From Thalassotalea_A litorea (GTDB taxonomy: Bacteria; Pseudomonadota; Gammaproteobacteria; Enterobacterales; Alteromonadaceae), in assembly GCF_043642205.1 (NCBI RefSeq), contig NZ_JBHZSG010000034.1, forward strand, positions 1 to 37,850: DNA of 37,850 bases, read 5' to 3'. This document shows, in pieces, positions 16,785-24,658 of this stretch (position 1 is its first letter; every line of letters starts with the position of its first letter). The position numbers and the translations under genes are program-made. Under the pieces are notes generated by a model. It ran no database searches. It was not told where the DNA came from and saw only the letters and a program-made list of their open reading frames with translations.

Positions 16785-18173
16785 GTGGATCAAACCCATT
16801 TTCAAGCATTGCCGCTTCGTATCGAACTCACAGATAATCTTGCCCATTTGGGCTACAAACAGATGACCGAGGTCCAGACCCTCAGTTTACCCGCAATCAT
16901 TGCGGGTAAAGATGTTATTGCCCAGGCGAAAACCGGCTCCGGAAAAACGGCAGCCTTTGGGCTTGGTTTGTTGCAAAAACTCGATGTTAAAGCATTTAGA
17001 ATTCAGACACTGGTGCTGTGTCCCACTCGGGAACTTGCCGAACAAGTCGCTCTGGAAATCAGAAAACTTGCGCGACTGATCCATAACATTAAAGTACTGA
17101 CATTATGCGGTGGCGTACCTGTAGGCAAACAAATCGATTCGTTGCGCCACGGCGCTCATATCATCGTGGGTACCCCCGGGCGGGTGGAAGATCACCTTAG
17201 CCGAGGTTCATTAAACTTAGACCAGGTTAATACTCTGGTATTGGACGAAGCGGATCGGATGCTGGACATGGGGTTTGAACCAGCCATGGAACGAATATTC
17301 AATCAGATCCCTGCATCGCCTCAGGTGTTATTATTCAGTGCCACATTTGCAGACAACATTGATGCAATTAGTCGCCGCTATATGCAAAACCCTGAGCATA
17401 TCGTTGTCGCTCAAACCCATAATCAGCAAACTATTGCCCAGCGGTTTTATCAGGTACATGGCGCTGACGATAAGCTATTGGCAGTACGTTTGTTGATTCA
17501 GGATCATAAACCTGTTTCGACGGTGATATTTTGTAACACTAAATTGGAAACGGTGCGGTTGAGTGAGCAGTTGCAATCCTGTGGTTACAGCGCTGTCGCA
17601 TTGAATGGTGATCTTGAACAACGGGAACGTGATCAGGCCATGATCCAGTTTGCGAACAAAAGCGTTTCGGTGTTAGTGGCAACCGACGTAGCCGCGCGTG
17701 GTCTTGATGTGGACAACTTAGATCTGGTGATCAACTATTCACTGGCCCATGATACCGAAATACACACTCATCGAATTGGCCGCACAGGTCGGGCGGGAAA
17801 TCAGGGGCTCGCTTGCTCGTTTTACAGCGAAAAAGATCATCATAAGATGGCCCTGCTTAATGATTTAATGGATACCGATATCGTACCCGAAGGATTGCCT
17901 GATAAGGATATCTTAGAGTTGCCGGTGATCAAGCCGCCGATGGCTACCATACAAATTCTGGGGGGCAAGAAACAAAAAGTGCGCGCTGGAGATATCGTTG
18001 GCGCCTTAACCCGGGGACAGGAGTTATCCGCTGATGACGTTGGCAAAATTCAGTTGTTGGATAATTTAGCCTATGTTGCGGTAAAACAAAAAATTCGTAA
18101 TGTTGCATTGGCTAAAATCGTCGAGGGCAAACTAAAAGGCCGAAAATTTAAAGCGCGTATTATACGCCGTTAG
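16785..18173 (+). CDS. dbpA: DEAD-box ATP-dependent RNA helicase DbpA
   Basis: DbpA is an ATP-driven RNA helicase that acts on hairpin 92 of 23S rRNA during large-subunit assembly. The motifs appear in order: Q-motif region TEVQTLSLP, motif I AKTGSGKT (48-55), Ia PTRELAEQ, GG/TPGR, VLDEADRMLDMGFEPAM, SAT in LFSATFAD, and motif VI HRIGRTGRAG. The basic C-terminal domain (from about ATIQILGGKKQKVRAGDIVG) is the DbpA RNA-binding module that gives 23S specificity. I choose GTG 16785 (MDQTHFQALPL, 462 residues), which matches the usual short N-terminus. An ATG at 16695 would add 30 hydrophobic residues encoded partly upstream of the likely promoter. Confidence 0.9.
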   Translation: MDQTHFQALPLRIELTDNLAHLGYKQMTEVQTLSLPAIIAGKDVIAQAKTGSGKTAAFGLGLLQKLDVKAFRIQTLVLCPTRELAEQVALEIRKLARLIHNIKVLTLCGGVPVGKQIDSLRHGAHIIVGTPGRVEDHLSRGSLNLDQVNTLVLDEADRMLDMGFEPAMERIFNQIPASPQVLLFSATFADNIDAISRRYMQNPEHIVVAQTHNQQTIAQRFYQVHGADDKLLAVRLLIQDHKPVSTVIFCNTKLETVRLSEQLQSCGYSAVALNGDLEQRERDQAMIQFANKSVSVLVATDVAARGLDVDNLDLVINYSLAHDTEIHTHRIGRTGRAGNQGLACSFYSEKDHHKMALLNDLMDTDIVPEGLPDKDILELPVIKPPMATIQILGGKKQKVRAGDIVGALTRGQELSADDVGKIQLLDNLAYVAVKQKIRNVALAKIVEGKLKGRKFKARIIRR

Positions 18174-18198
18174 TTCCTGTAAAAATGGACACCTCGCT

Positions 18199-18223
18199 GG
18201 AAGCAGAATGCCGTTCTGCTTTC
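18199..18223 (+). terminator. Possible hairpin terminator after dbpA
   Basis: A stem of about 10 bp (18199-18208 with 18214-18223, one G-U pair) encloses tgccg. No T-run follows, so termination efficiency is doubtful. Confidence 0.35.
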
Positions 18224-18482
18224 AACTAACTTTACCCTTACATCATCTTATAAATATCCAAACCCGCCGCAGTCTCGCTTGAGTTAGTAAATATTTAGTT
18301 ACACCTGTCAGGCACAATTAAAATTATTTGAGTTTTTACAACTGCTTGAAAATATTGTAATAATTAGTAGGTTGTCGTTGTTGAACAAGTCCGTATTCTG
18401 TCCAGATAACATCGTTAAATATTGCTTTGTATGTCACTCATTTTTTAATGAGTTCCCCATTCCCTAATAAAAAGAGAAACGC
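18224..18482 (+). promoter_or_regulatory. Upstream region of the metalloprotease, with possible promoter
   Basis: With the dbpA 3' hairpin, this makes a 309-base gene-free gap. TTGAAC (18381-18386) and GATAAC (18405-18410), 18 bases apart, form a moderate sigma-70-like promoter. A leader hairpin actcat (18436-18441) / atgagt (18448-18453) follows, then aagagaaa before the start codon as ribosome site. No other gene is seen. Confidence 0.35.
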
Positions 18483-20159
18483 ATGACTGTAAAATGTTTA
18501 AGTAACAAACAACTTGCCTTGAGTCTGACCTTAGGTACAACATTAATTTCAATGAATAGCTTCGCATCAGTACCGGAGGCATTGCCGGAACAATTACAAC
18601 CAGATCTGAGTGTGATAGCCGACCCTGAAAATTTAAGTATTGATGGCTTTTCGGGGGGCATATTTCGAGAAAAGGAAATTGCAACCTTGCCGCGAGTGAT
18701 CAATCAAATCTGGACGGGTTACACCAATTCCGTTAACGCTGGTGTCATCACCTATAATTTTCCAAAAGGTAAAAAGCTTACGGGTTTATACAACAATCCT
18801 AAGTATGGCTTTACGGCAGGTAATGGCTTGAGTGGCTTTTCTGAGGCTCAGAAAGATGCCGCGCGCAACAGCATTCAATTGTGGGATGATCTGATAGCGC
18901 CTAGTTTTAAAGAAAATAGTGCCAATGGCGCCGATATTCAGTTTGCTAACAGCGAAGATCCCGGTCAAGCCTATGCATATTATCCTGAATATGGCTTTAC
19001 CAATGCCAAAGGTTATAAGTTTTTTAGTGATATATTTGTCGCGACTCCGGAGCTAAACTGGACCAATGCCTGGTTAAGTTTTGGTGGCTATGGGGTAACA
19101 ACCTTAGTCCATGAAATCGGTCACACCCTGGGGTTAAGTCATCCAGGTGCATATAATGGCGCTGGTGCCACCAACTATGTCAGCCAGGCTGAATATGCAC
19201 AGGACAGTAATCAATACACATTGATGTCATACTGGGGCGATGAAGAAACCTCCAATCAACCATTCCCGGCAGGTATTGTTGACTGGAGTACGGGGTTTTA
19301 TAACTATCCGCATACACCCATGTTACATGATATCCTGTCGATACAGGCTGCGTATGGTGCGGATTTAACCACCCGCAGTGATGATACTGTCTACGGCTGG
19401 AATTCCACCGCAGGTAACGCGGTATATGACTTTTCTCAAAACCTATTTCCAATCCTGACAATTTATGATGCCGGCGGTAACGATACCATCGACATGTCCG
19501 GTGCGAATGCGAGCGTATACATCAATCTTAATGATGGTCAGTATAGCTCTGGTGCATCAGCGGTCCCAAGTGATGATGTGATTAATAGCAGACGGCAGCT
19601 TATGCGCGATGCCGGCTATACAATCTTAGGCAATGTTGGGCCGGGTACCAGTGATTATTGGCAAGGTTTAACGACGAGCGCGCACGCAGGCTATCTGGCA
19701 TGGGAAACAGGGGTGCAAGGGCTGGGTGTTACATCCCATGACAATATTGCTATTGCTTACGGTACCATAATCGAAAATGCAATCGGTTCTAGTGAGCGAG
19801 ATTATTTAAAAGGTAATCGTGCTGACAATGTCTTGACTGGAAACTCTGGCGACGATGTGCTTAATGGTTTAGCTGGGGCAGATTTATATGTTGGTGGTGA
19901 AGGCTACGATACCTTTGTCTTTTCGAATATTGAATCAGGCGATGAAATTGCCGATTTCGAGACCGGCAAAGACGTCATTGTTCTTCGCGATACCGGCGTT
20001 ACATTCACGTTTATTGGCGCCGATGCTTTTAGTGATACGGCTGGCGAGCTTCGTTATGACAATGGGCAATTATCTGGCGACGTTGATGGTGATGGTATGG
20101 CTGATTTGTCGATCAACCTCAATAGTGCTGTATTAACCAATAGTGATTTAATTTTGTAA
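18483..20159 (+). CDS. Serralysin-like (M10) RTX zinc metalloprotease
   Basis: A secreted zinc endopeptidase of 558 residues is predicted. The metzincin motif HEIGHTLGLSHP gives zinc ligands H210, H214 and H220 with catalytic E211, and the Met-turn is LMSYW (M248). An RTX segment follows (about 438-475) with GNSGDDVLNGLAGADL and GGEGYDTFVF, which binds calcium. The chain ends in DLIL, an acidic residue plus three hydrophobics, as in type I secretion signals of serralysins. Unusually, residues 1-29 look like a Sec signal peptide (basic start, hydrophobic 9-22, SFA-S cleavage). No type I exporter genes or inhibitor gene are adjacent. It sits alone between its own promoter region and terminator. 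Confidence 0.88.
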   Translation: MTVKCLSNKQLALSLTLGTTLISMNSFASVPEALPEQLQPDLSVIADPENLSIDGFSGGIFREKEIATLPRVINQIWTGYTNSVNAGVITYNFPKGKKLTGLYNNPKYGFTAGNGLSGFSEAQKDAARNSIQLWDDLIAPSFKENSANGADIQFANSEDPGQAYAYYPEYGFTNAKGYKFFSDIFVATPELNWTNAWLSFGGYGVTTLVHEIGHTLGLSHPGAYNGAGATNYVSQAEYAQDSNQYTLMSYWGDEETSNQPFPAGIVDWSTGFYNYPHTPMLHDILSIQAAYGADLTTRSDDTVYGWNSTAGNAVYDFSQNLFPILTIYDAGGNDTIDMSGANASVYINLNDGQYSSGASAVPSDDVINSRRQLMRDAGYTILGNVGPGTSDYWQGLTTSAHAGYLAWETGVQGLGVTSHDNIAIAYGTIIENAIGSSERDYLKGNRADNVLTGNSGDDVLNGLAGADLYVGGEGYDTFVFSNIESGDEIADFETGKDVIVLRDTGVTFTFIGADAFSDTAGELRYDNGQLSGDVDGDGMADLSINLNSAVLTNSDLIL

Positions 20160-20175
20160 AACATTAACCATAAAA

Positions 20176-20207
20176 AGAAAAAAAGCCCATTATTGGGCTT
20201 TTTTTCT
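20176..20207. terminator. Strong intrinsic terminator after the metalloprotease
   Basis: A perfect 14-bp stem (20176-20189 with 20194-20207) with loop ttat has an A-rich left arm and a seven-T right arm. Confidence 0.87.
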
Positions 20208-20265
20208 TTCTGTTTACGGCTTGCACGTCAGGTAATGAAAATTACCATCATTCTCAGCATAGCTA

Positions 20266-20274
20266 TGATAAAAT
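20266..20274 (+). promoter_or_regulatory. Possible extended -10 promoter of miaE
   Basis: TGA then TAAAAT (20266-20274) resembles an extended -10 element about 40 bases before the start codon. No clear -35 is seen. Confidence 0.35.
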
Positions 20275-20314
20275 CGTCGTATTATTTTAGTTCGTCGAAA
20301 ACCACATAGATTCA

Positions 20315-21085
20315 ATGTCCACTGAAAGCCTGTTGGCCCCCATTCACGCATTTTTACAGTGTCCGACGCCGGATGCCTGGGTAGAAGAAGCTCGAAAGCC
20401 CGAAAACCTGTCTTTGTTACTCACAGATCACATGATATGTGAATTGAAAGCCGCACAAACTGCGATGTGGTTAATTCGCAAGTATGCCGTCGATAAAGAG
20501 AGTGGTGATGAGCTATTAAATTGGTTGCAGCCTTATGAGCAGTTTATCTATCGTAAGGAGGGGAGTTTGCAATCTTTGTCCCTAAAACTTAAGTTTTCCA
20601 AAGCCATTGTCCCGAAAGCAAATTCTGGAGTTGGTGGCGAGTTAGTTGATAAAATGGTGTTGTTGATCAAAGAGGAGCTACATCATTTTTATCAGGTATT
20701 GGAAATCATGGAAAAGCGCGGCATTGTCTATGACAATATTACCGCAGGCCGTTATGCCAAAGGGTTAATCCGACACGTGAAAACCCATGAGCCAGAAACT
20801 CTGGTCGATAAGCTGATTTGTGGGGCTTACATTGAGGCGCGTTCGTGTGAACGCTTTGCTAAGCTTGCTCCATTTTTAGATGATGAGTTACATAAATTTT
20901 ATATCTCATTACTGCGCAGCGAAGCACGTCACTATCAGGATTATCTTAAGCTCGCCGAACAGGTCGCGGGGCACGACATCAGTGAACGCGTGCGTTATTT
21001 TGGCGAAGTGGAAGCAACATTAATCTCTGCGCCCGACGATGAATTACGTTTCCATAGTGGCATCCCGGCCAATAGTCTTTCTTAA
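20315..21085 (+). CDS. miaE: tRNA-(ms2io6A37) hydroxylase
   Basis: MiaE is a non-haem diiron monooxygenase that hydroxylates the isopentenyl group of ms2i6A at position 37 of tRNAs reading UNN codons. The 256-residue helical protein shows a carboxylate/histidine pattern expected for the diiron centre: E43 in ICELKAAQT, EELHHFYQ (E120/E121, H123/H124), E174 in YIEARSCERF, and SEARHYQDYL (E203, H206). The start MSTESLLAPIHAFL matches family members. Iron ligands are assigned by pattern, not alignment. The modification needs MiaA and MiaB, which are not in this window. A hairpin terminator follows. Confidence 0.9.
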   Translation: MSTESLLAPIHAFLQCPTPDAWVEEARKPENLSLLLTDHMICELKAAQTAMWLIRKYAVDKESGDELLNWLQPYEQFIYRKEGSLQSLSLKLKFSKAIVPKANSGVGGELVDKMVLLIKEELHHFYQVLEIMEKRGIVYDNITAGRYAKGLIRHVKTHEPETLVDKLICGAYIEARSCERFAKLAPFLDDELHKFYISLLRSEARHYQDYLKLAEQVAGHDISERVRYFGEVEATLISAPDDELRFHSGIPANSLS

Positions 21086-21113
21086 ATTCCCTAATCTTTT
21101 GCTCTGACAATTT

Positions 21114-21140
21114 GCGCTACCTGATGGTGGCGCTTATATT
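21114..21140 (+). terminator. Intrinsic terminator after miaE
   Basis: A stem gcgctacc (21114-21121) / ggtggcgc (21126-21133) with one G-U pair and loop tgat is followed by ttatattttt. Confidence 0.6.
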
Positions 21141-21199
21141 TTTAGTAAGCCCTCTTTTTCATTCCTGCAGTATGGAAAAATAATTCAGGAACGAAGCAA

Positions 21200-23134
21200 A
21201 TGCTAATTGTTACCAAAACTCGCTGCCTGGCGGCAGTGTGCTTAATGCTCGGTGCATGTCAGAGTACCGAAGTGCCTTCGACAGAAAATGCCGCAACACA
21301 GACAACCACGGTCCAGCGTGACTCTGGACATCATACCTTATCGGATGTGGAAGGTGAGCTGACGACCATTTCGGAGTCAGAGCGATTAAATCTATGGTTT
21401 GAAGATAAGTACGAGCAGCAGTTACAGATGAGTCCATTGTTGCTTACCCGAATTGGCCGCAAGGATCAGTACGATCAAGTGGACGACTTTTCATTACAGG
21501 CGATGGATGCGCAACTAAGTTGGTATGCCAACACCGTCGATGAATTGAAAACCCATTTCGATTACGAAGCGCTTACCCCTGAAGCTCAGATCTCCTACGA
21601 TATTTGGGTCTATCAATTTCAACTTGCCCGAGACAGACGTTTGTATTTCAGTCAGGAATATGTGTTTACGCAAATGCAAGGTATTCAAACGCTCTTGCCG
21701 CAGGTGCTGATCAATTTTCATCGGGTCGATAATAAAGCGGATATGGAAGCTTATATAGCCCGTATCAAAGGTATGTCAGTTGCACTCAATACGCTGTTGG
21801 AGCTGGCGAAAGCCAAGTCGGAGGCTGGCTATCGTCCGCCCAAATTTGCCTATCAGGAGGCAATGGTACAAATCAATAATCTGATCCGCGGTGAACCTTT
21901 TCACCAAGGTGCCGATTCCCCTCTTTGGGCTGACGTGAAAACCAAAGTTACGGCATTACAAACGTCGGGGTTGATTACGGCATCCGACGCTCAAACCCTG
22001 CGCTTTAACGCTCGCAAAGCCCTGACTCGGGATCTGTATTCGTCGTATCGAAATATTACCGCCTGGATGCAAAGAGATATGCGTCTTGCTGCGGTGAATC
22101 CTACCGGGGTTTCTCGTTATCCCGATGGTGATGCTTACTATGAGTATCGATTACGGCTCGCCACCAATAGTGACTACAGTGCCAACGATATTCATCAAAT
22201 CGGTCTGGATGAGGTTGATCGGATCACTGAAGAAATGATTGATATAAAAGACTCTGTAGGGTTTAGCGGTAATCTTAATGAGTTCTTTGAATACCTGCAA
22301 ACCGATCATCGCTTCTACTACCCCAATACGGATGAAGGCCGAGAAGCGTACCTGCAACAAACAAAAGCCAATTTAGCCGTTATTGAAGAAAAGCTGCCGA
22401 GCTACTTTAACACCTTGCCCAAAACAAGCCTGCAAGTAAAACGTGTCGAAGCTTATCGTGAGCAAGATGGGGCGGCACCGCACTATTACCCGGGAACACC
22501 GGATGGCAGCAGGCCTGGCGTGTATTACACTCATTTATCCGATATGTCAGCCCTGCATAAAAATGATATGCAGGCTATCGCTTATCACGAAGGTAATCCC
22601 GGACATCATATGCAAATTTCCATTGCCCAGGAGTTAACTGGATTGCCGAAGTTTCGAACTCAGGCTCAGTTTGGTGCGTATATCGAAGGCTGGGCACTTT
22701 ATGCCGAGTATCTAGCCAAAGAAATGGGCGCTTATGAGGATCCCTATGCTGATTTTGGTCGCTTGACCACTGAGATGTGGCGCGCGGTACGTTTGGTGGT
22801 CGATAGTGGCTTACATGCAAAAGGCTGGACCGAGCAACAGGCGGTGGAGTATTTTCAGCATCATACGCCATTATCGGAAGAGGTAATCCGCTCGGAAGTT
22901 CGTCGTTATCTGGTTTGGCCAGGGCAGGCGACGGCTTATAAAATTGGCATGATGAAAATTCAGTCATTGCGTAAAGTGGCGCAAGAGCAATTGCAGGACG
23001 ATTTTGATATTAGCCAATTTCACGATACGGTTTTAACCAGTGGTGCCTTGCCTTTGCATTTACTAGAAAAACGAGTGAATTTGTGGGTTGAAGAGGCACC
23101 CATTGGTGGCACTGTTGCGGTTGCTAAAGATTAA
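21200..23134 (+). CDS. DUF885-family lipoprotein metallopeptidase
   Basis: This 644-residue protein begins with a lipoprotein signal (basic start, hydrophobic core, lipobox LGAC with C20), so it is probably anchored to the outer or inner membrane facing the periplasm. The residue after Cys is Q, which favours outer-membrane sorting. The DUF885 core holds YHEGNPGHHMQI (H463, E464, H469, H470), an HExxx-GHH arrangement proposed to bind zinc, with GWALYAEYLAKEMG downstream. The family is related to M32-like and angiotensin-converting-enzyme-like peptidases, but substrates are generally unknown. It stands alone and converges on lpxH. Family call is firm; activity is inferred. Confidence 0.88.
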   Translation: MLIVTKTRCLAAVCLMLGACQSTEVPSTENAATQTTTVQRDSGHHTLSDVEGELTTISESERLNLWFEDKYEQQLQMSPLLLTRIGRKDQYDQVDDFSLQAMDAQLSWYANTVDELKTHFDYEALTPEAQISYDIWVYQFQLARDRRLYFSQEYVFTQMQGIQTLLPQVLINFHRVDNKADMEAYIARIKGMSVALNTLLELAKAKSEAGYRPPKFAYQEAMVQINNLIRGEPFHQGADSPLWADVKTKVTALQTSGLITASDAQTLRFNARKALTRDLYSSYRNITAWMQRDMRLAAVNPTGVSRYPDGDAYYEYRLRLATNSDYSANDIHQIGLDEVDRITEEMIDIKDSVGFSGNLNEFFEYLQTDHRFYYPNTDEGREAYLQQTKANLAVIEEKLPSYFNTLPKTSLQVKRVEAYREQDGAAPHYYPGTPDGSRPGVYYTHLSDMSALHKNDMQAIAYHEGNPGHHMQISIAQELTGLPKFRTQAQFGAYIEGWALYAEYLAKEMGAYEDPYADFGRLTTEMWRAVRLVVDSGLHAKGWTEQQAVEYFQHHTPLSEEVIRSEVRRYLVWPGQATAYKIGMMKIQSLRKVAQEQLQDDFDISQFHDTVLTSGALPLHLLEKRVNLWVEEAPIGGTVAVAKD

Positions 23135-23186
23135 GTCACGAAATTAACCGGCGACCCATGGAAAGGCCGCCCTTAACGTTTTGGGC

Positions 23187-23924
23187 TCAGGATGGCCCTA
23201 AAGGCTGATTGAGAAGTTCAAGCTGGCCATTTTCGGCTTTTAACCAGGCGCCTTGCTCATACCAATCACCGAGGACGATGCGGGTAGCGCTCTTTTGTGC
23301 CATTTCGAAGTGATGAATAGCAGGGCGATGGGTATGGCCATGGATCAACAGATCGCAGTTAGCGTTGATGAGTACCTTTTCAACTTCTGATTGGGTCACG
23401 TCCATAATTTCTTGTGGCTTTTGTGCTGTAGATGCTGCACTTTTTGAGCGGTAATTTTGTGCCATTTTGCGGCGCACGGATAGAGGCAGGCATTTGATCA
23501 TTCCTTGCCACCACCAGGTTCTCGATTTTGCGCGAAATTTTTGGTAATCGACATCGCGGGTGCACAGCGTGTCGCCATGCATGATTAATGCAGGCGTGCC
23601 ATTAAGGTCGATCAATTGCGTATCGGGCAATAATGTCATGCCACAACGTTTCGCATATTTCTCGCCAACTAAGAAATCCCGGTTGCCCTGAATAAAATAG
23701 ACTTCAGTTCCTTTACGACTCAAGCCACTAAGCGCCTTTGCAACGCCATTGGACAGGGCATTGACATCATCATCACCCACCCAGTATTCGAACAAATCGC
23801 CAAGAATATATAACTGGTCCGCTGCAGGTGCCGTGTGCTCAATAAAGTCGAAGAAACAAGCCGATATATCGGCTCGCTCTTCACTGAGATGTAAGTCGGC
23901 AATAAAATAAATCAATTGCGACAA
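23187..23924 (-). CDS. lpxH: UDP-2,3-diacylglucosamine diphosphatase
   Basis: LpxH hydrolyses UDP-2,3-diacylglucosamine to lipid X and UMP in lipid A synthesis, working at the cytoplasmic face of the inner membrane. The 245-residue protein shows the calcineurin-like phosphoesterase motifs: D10 and H12 in IADLHLSE, GDLFEYWVGDDD, GNRDF, HGDTLCT and HGHTHRPAIH, which bind two Mn ions. The start is TTG at 23924, two bases past the ppiB stop; no ATG fits the family N-terminus, so translation is probably coupled to ppiB. The ppiB-lpxH pair, divergent from cysS, is a common gammaproteobacterial arrangement. Confidence 0.95.
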   Translation of the reverse strand: MSQLIYFIADLHLSEERADISACFFDFIEHTAPAADQLYILGDLFEYWVGDDDVNALSNGVAKALSGLSRKGTEVYFIQGNRDFLVGEKYAKRCGMTLLPDTQLIDLNGTPALIMHGDTLCTRDVDYQKFRAKSRTWWWQGMIKCLPLSVRRKMAQNYRSKSAASTAQKPQEIMDVTQSEVEKVLINANCDLLIHGHTHRPAIHHFEMAQKSATRIVLGDWYEQGAWLKAENGQLELLNQPLGPS

Positions 23925-23926
23925 GG

Positions 23927-24418
23927 TTACGCTACTTCTACTGACTCAACGATAATATCTTCTTTGGGGACATCGTCATGAAAACCGAATCGGCCGGTAT
24001 CAACCAGGGTCATCTTATCAACGACTTCCATGCCTTCTACCACCTGACCAAATACACAATAACCCCAGCCTTGCACGGTTTCATTTTTAAAATCTAAAAA
24101 GTTATTATCAACAAGATTGATAAAAAATTGCGCTGACGCCGAATGAGGATCCTGAGTACGTGCCATCGCCAGAGTGCCGCGGGTATTACTGATGCCATTG
24201 TTGGCTTCATTTTCAATCGTTGCATCGGTAGTCTTTTCGGTCATTCCTGACTCGAATCCACCGCCCTGAGCCATAAAACCCTTAATTACACGGTGAAAAA
24301 TCGTGCCGTTATAGAAGCCTTTTTGGCAATATTGCTTAAAATTTTCAGCCGTCTTAGGGGCATTTTCAAAATCCAATTCGATTTTAATGTCGCCTAAATT
24401 GGTCTTAAATGTGATCAT
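23927..24418 (-). CDS. ppiB: Cytoplasmic peptidyl-prolyl cis-trans isomerase B (cyclophilin)
   Basis: PpiB catalyses proline cis-trans isomerisation. The protein starts MITFKTNLGDIKIELDF, without a signal peptide, and has the cyclophilin core FHRVIKGFMAQGG (active-site Arg), then ARTQDPHSASAQFFINL and WGYCVFGQVVEGM. From ATG 24418 it has 163 residues, equal to the E. coli cytoplasmic enzyme; AGGA lies nine bases upstream. An upstream in-frame ATG at 24454 would add 12 residues unlike the family and is rejected. A good sigma-70 promoter lies at 24475-24503. It probably forms one transcript with lpxH. Confidence 0.95.
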   Translation of the reverse strand: MITFKTNLGDIKIELDFENAPKTAENFKQYCQKGFYNGTIFHRVIKGFMAQGGGFESGMTEKTTDATIENEANNGISNTRGTLAMARTQDPHSASAQFFINLVDNNFLDFKNETVQGWGYCVFGQVVEGMEVVDKMTLVDTGRFGFHDDVPKEDIIVESVEVA

Positions 24419-24474
24419 AGTTTGTTCCTGTTTTGGGAAACATGCACGTGGCATTGGTATACAGTAAGTGCTGA

Positions 24475-24503
24475 ATTGTACTCAGCCTTTAGCGTAAGTA
24501 CAA
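24475..24503 (-). promoter_or_regulatory. Sigma-70 promoter of ppiB-lpxH
   Basis: Read on the minus strand, TTGTAC (24503-24498) and TACAAT (24480-24475) are separated by exactly 17 bases, a strong sigma-70 match about 57 bases upstream of the ppiB start. Confidence 0.6.
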
Positions 24504-24581
24504 GGCGCAGCGATGATCGGCCAGAAAAAGGACGTTGATTGTAAGGGGGAAATGGCGAAACAATCACGCTGCTTTATAGTC

Positions 24582-24610
24582 TTTAGTTATGCCGGGGCTT
24601 AATGTACAAT
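24582..24610 (+). promoter_or_regulatory. Probable sigma-70 promoter of cysS
   Basis: TTTAGT (24582-24587) and TACAAT (24605-24610) are 17 bases apart, about 49 bases before the cysS start. The -10 is good and the -35 is fair. Confidence 0.45.
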
Positions 24611-24658
24611 TGCCGCCATTATTTATTGCTCATGTTATCAGTTAATCGAGAACGCTAA

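Noticed and set aside
18483..23134. Protease, tRNA hydroxylase and DUF885 lipoprotein as one secreted-virulence or defence island
   Set aside because: Each has its own terminator or promoter signals, no transposase, integrase or skewed composition is seen, and the functions do not form a system.
24419..24454. Upstream ATG adding 12 residues to PpiB
   Set aside because: The ATG at 24418 matches the family start and has AGGA nine bases upstream.
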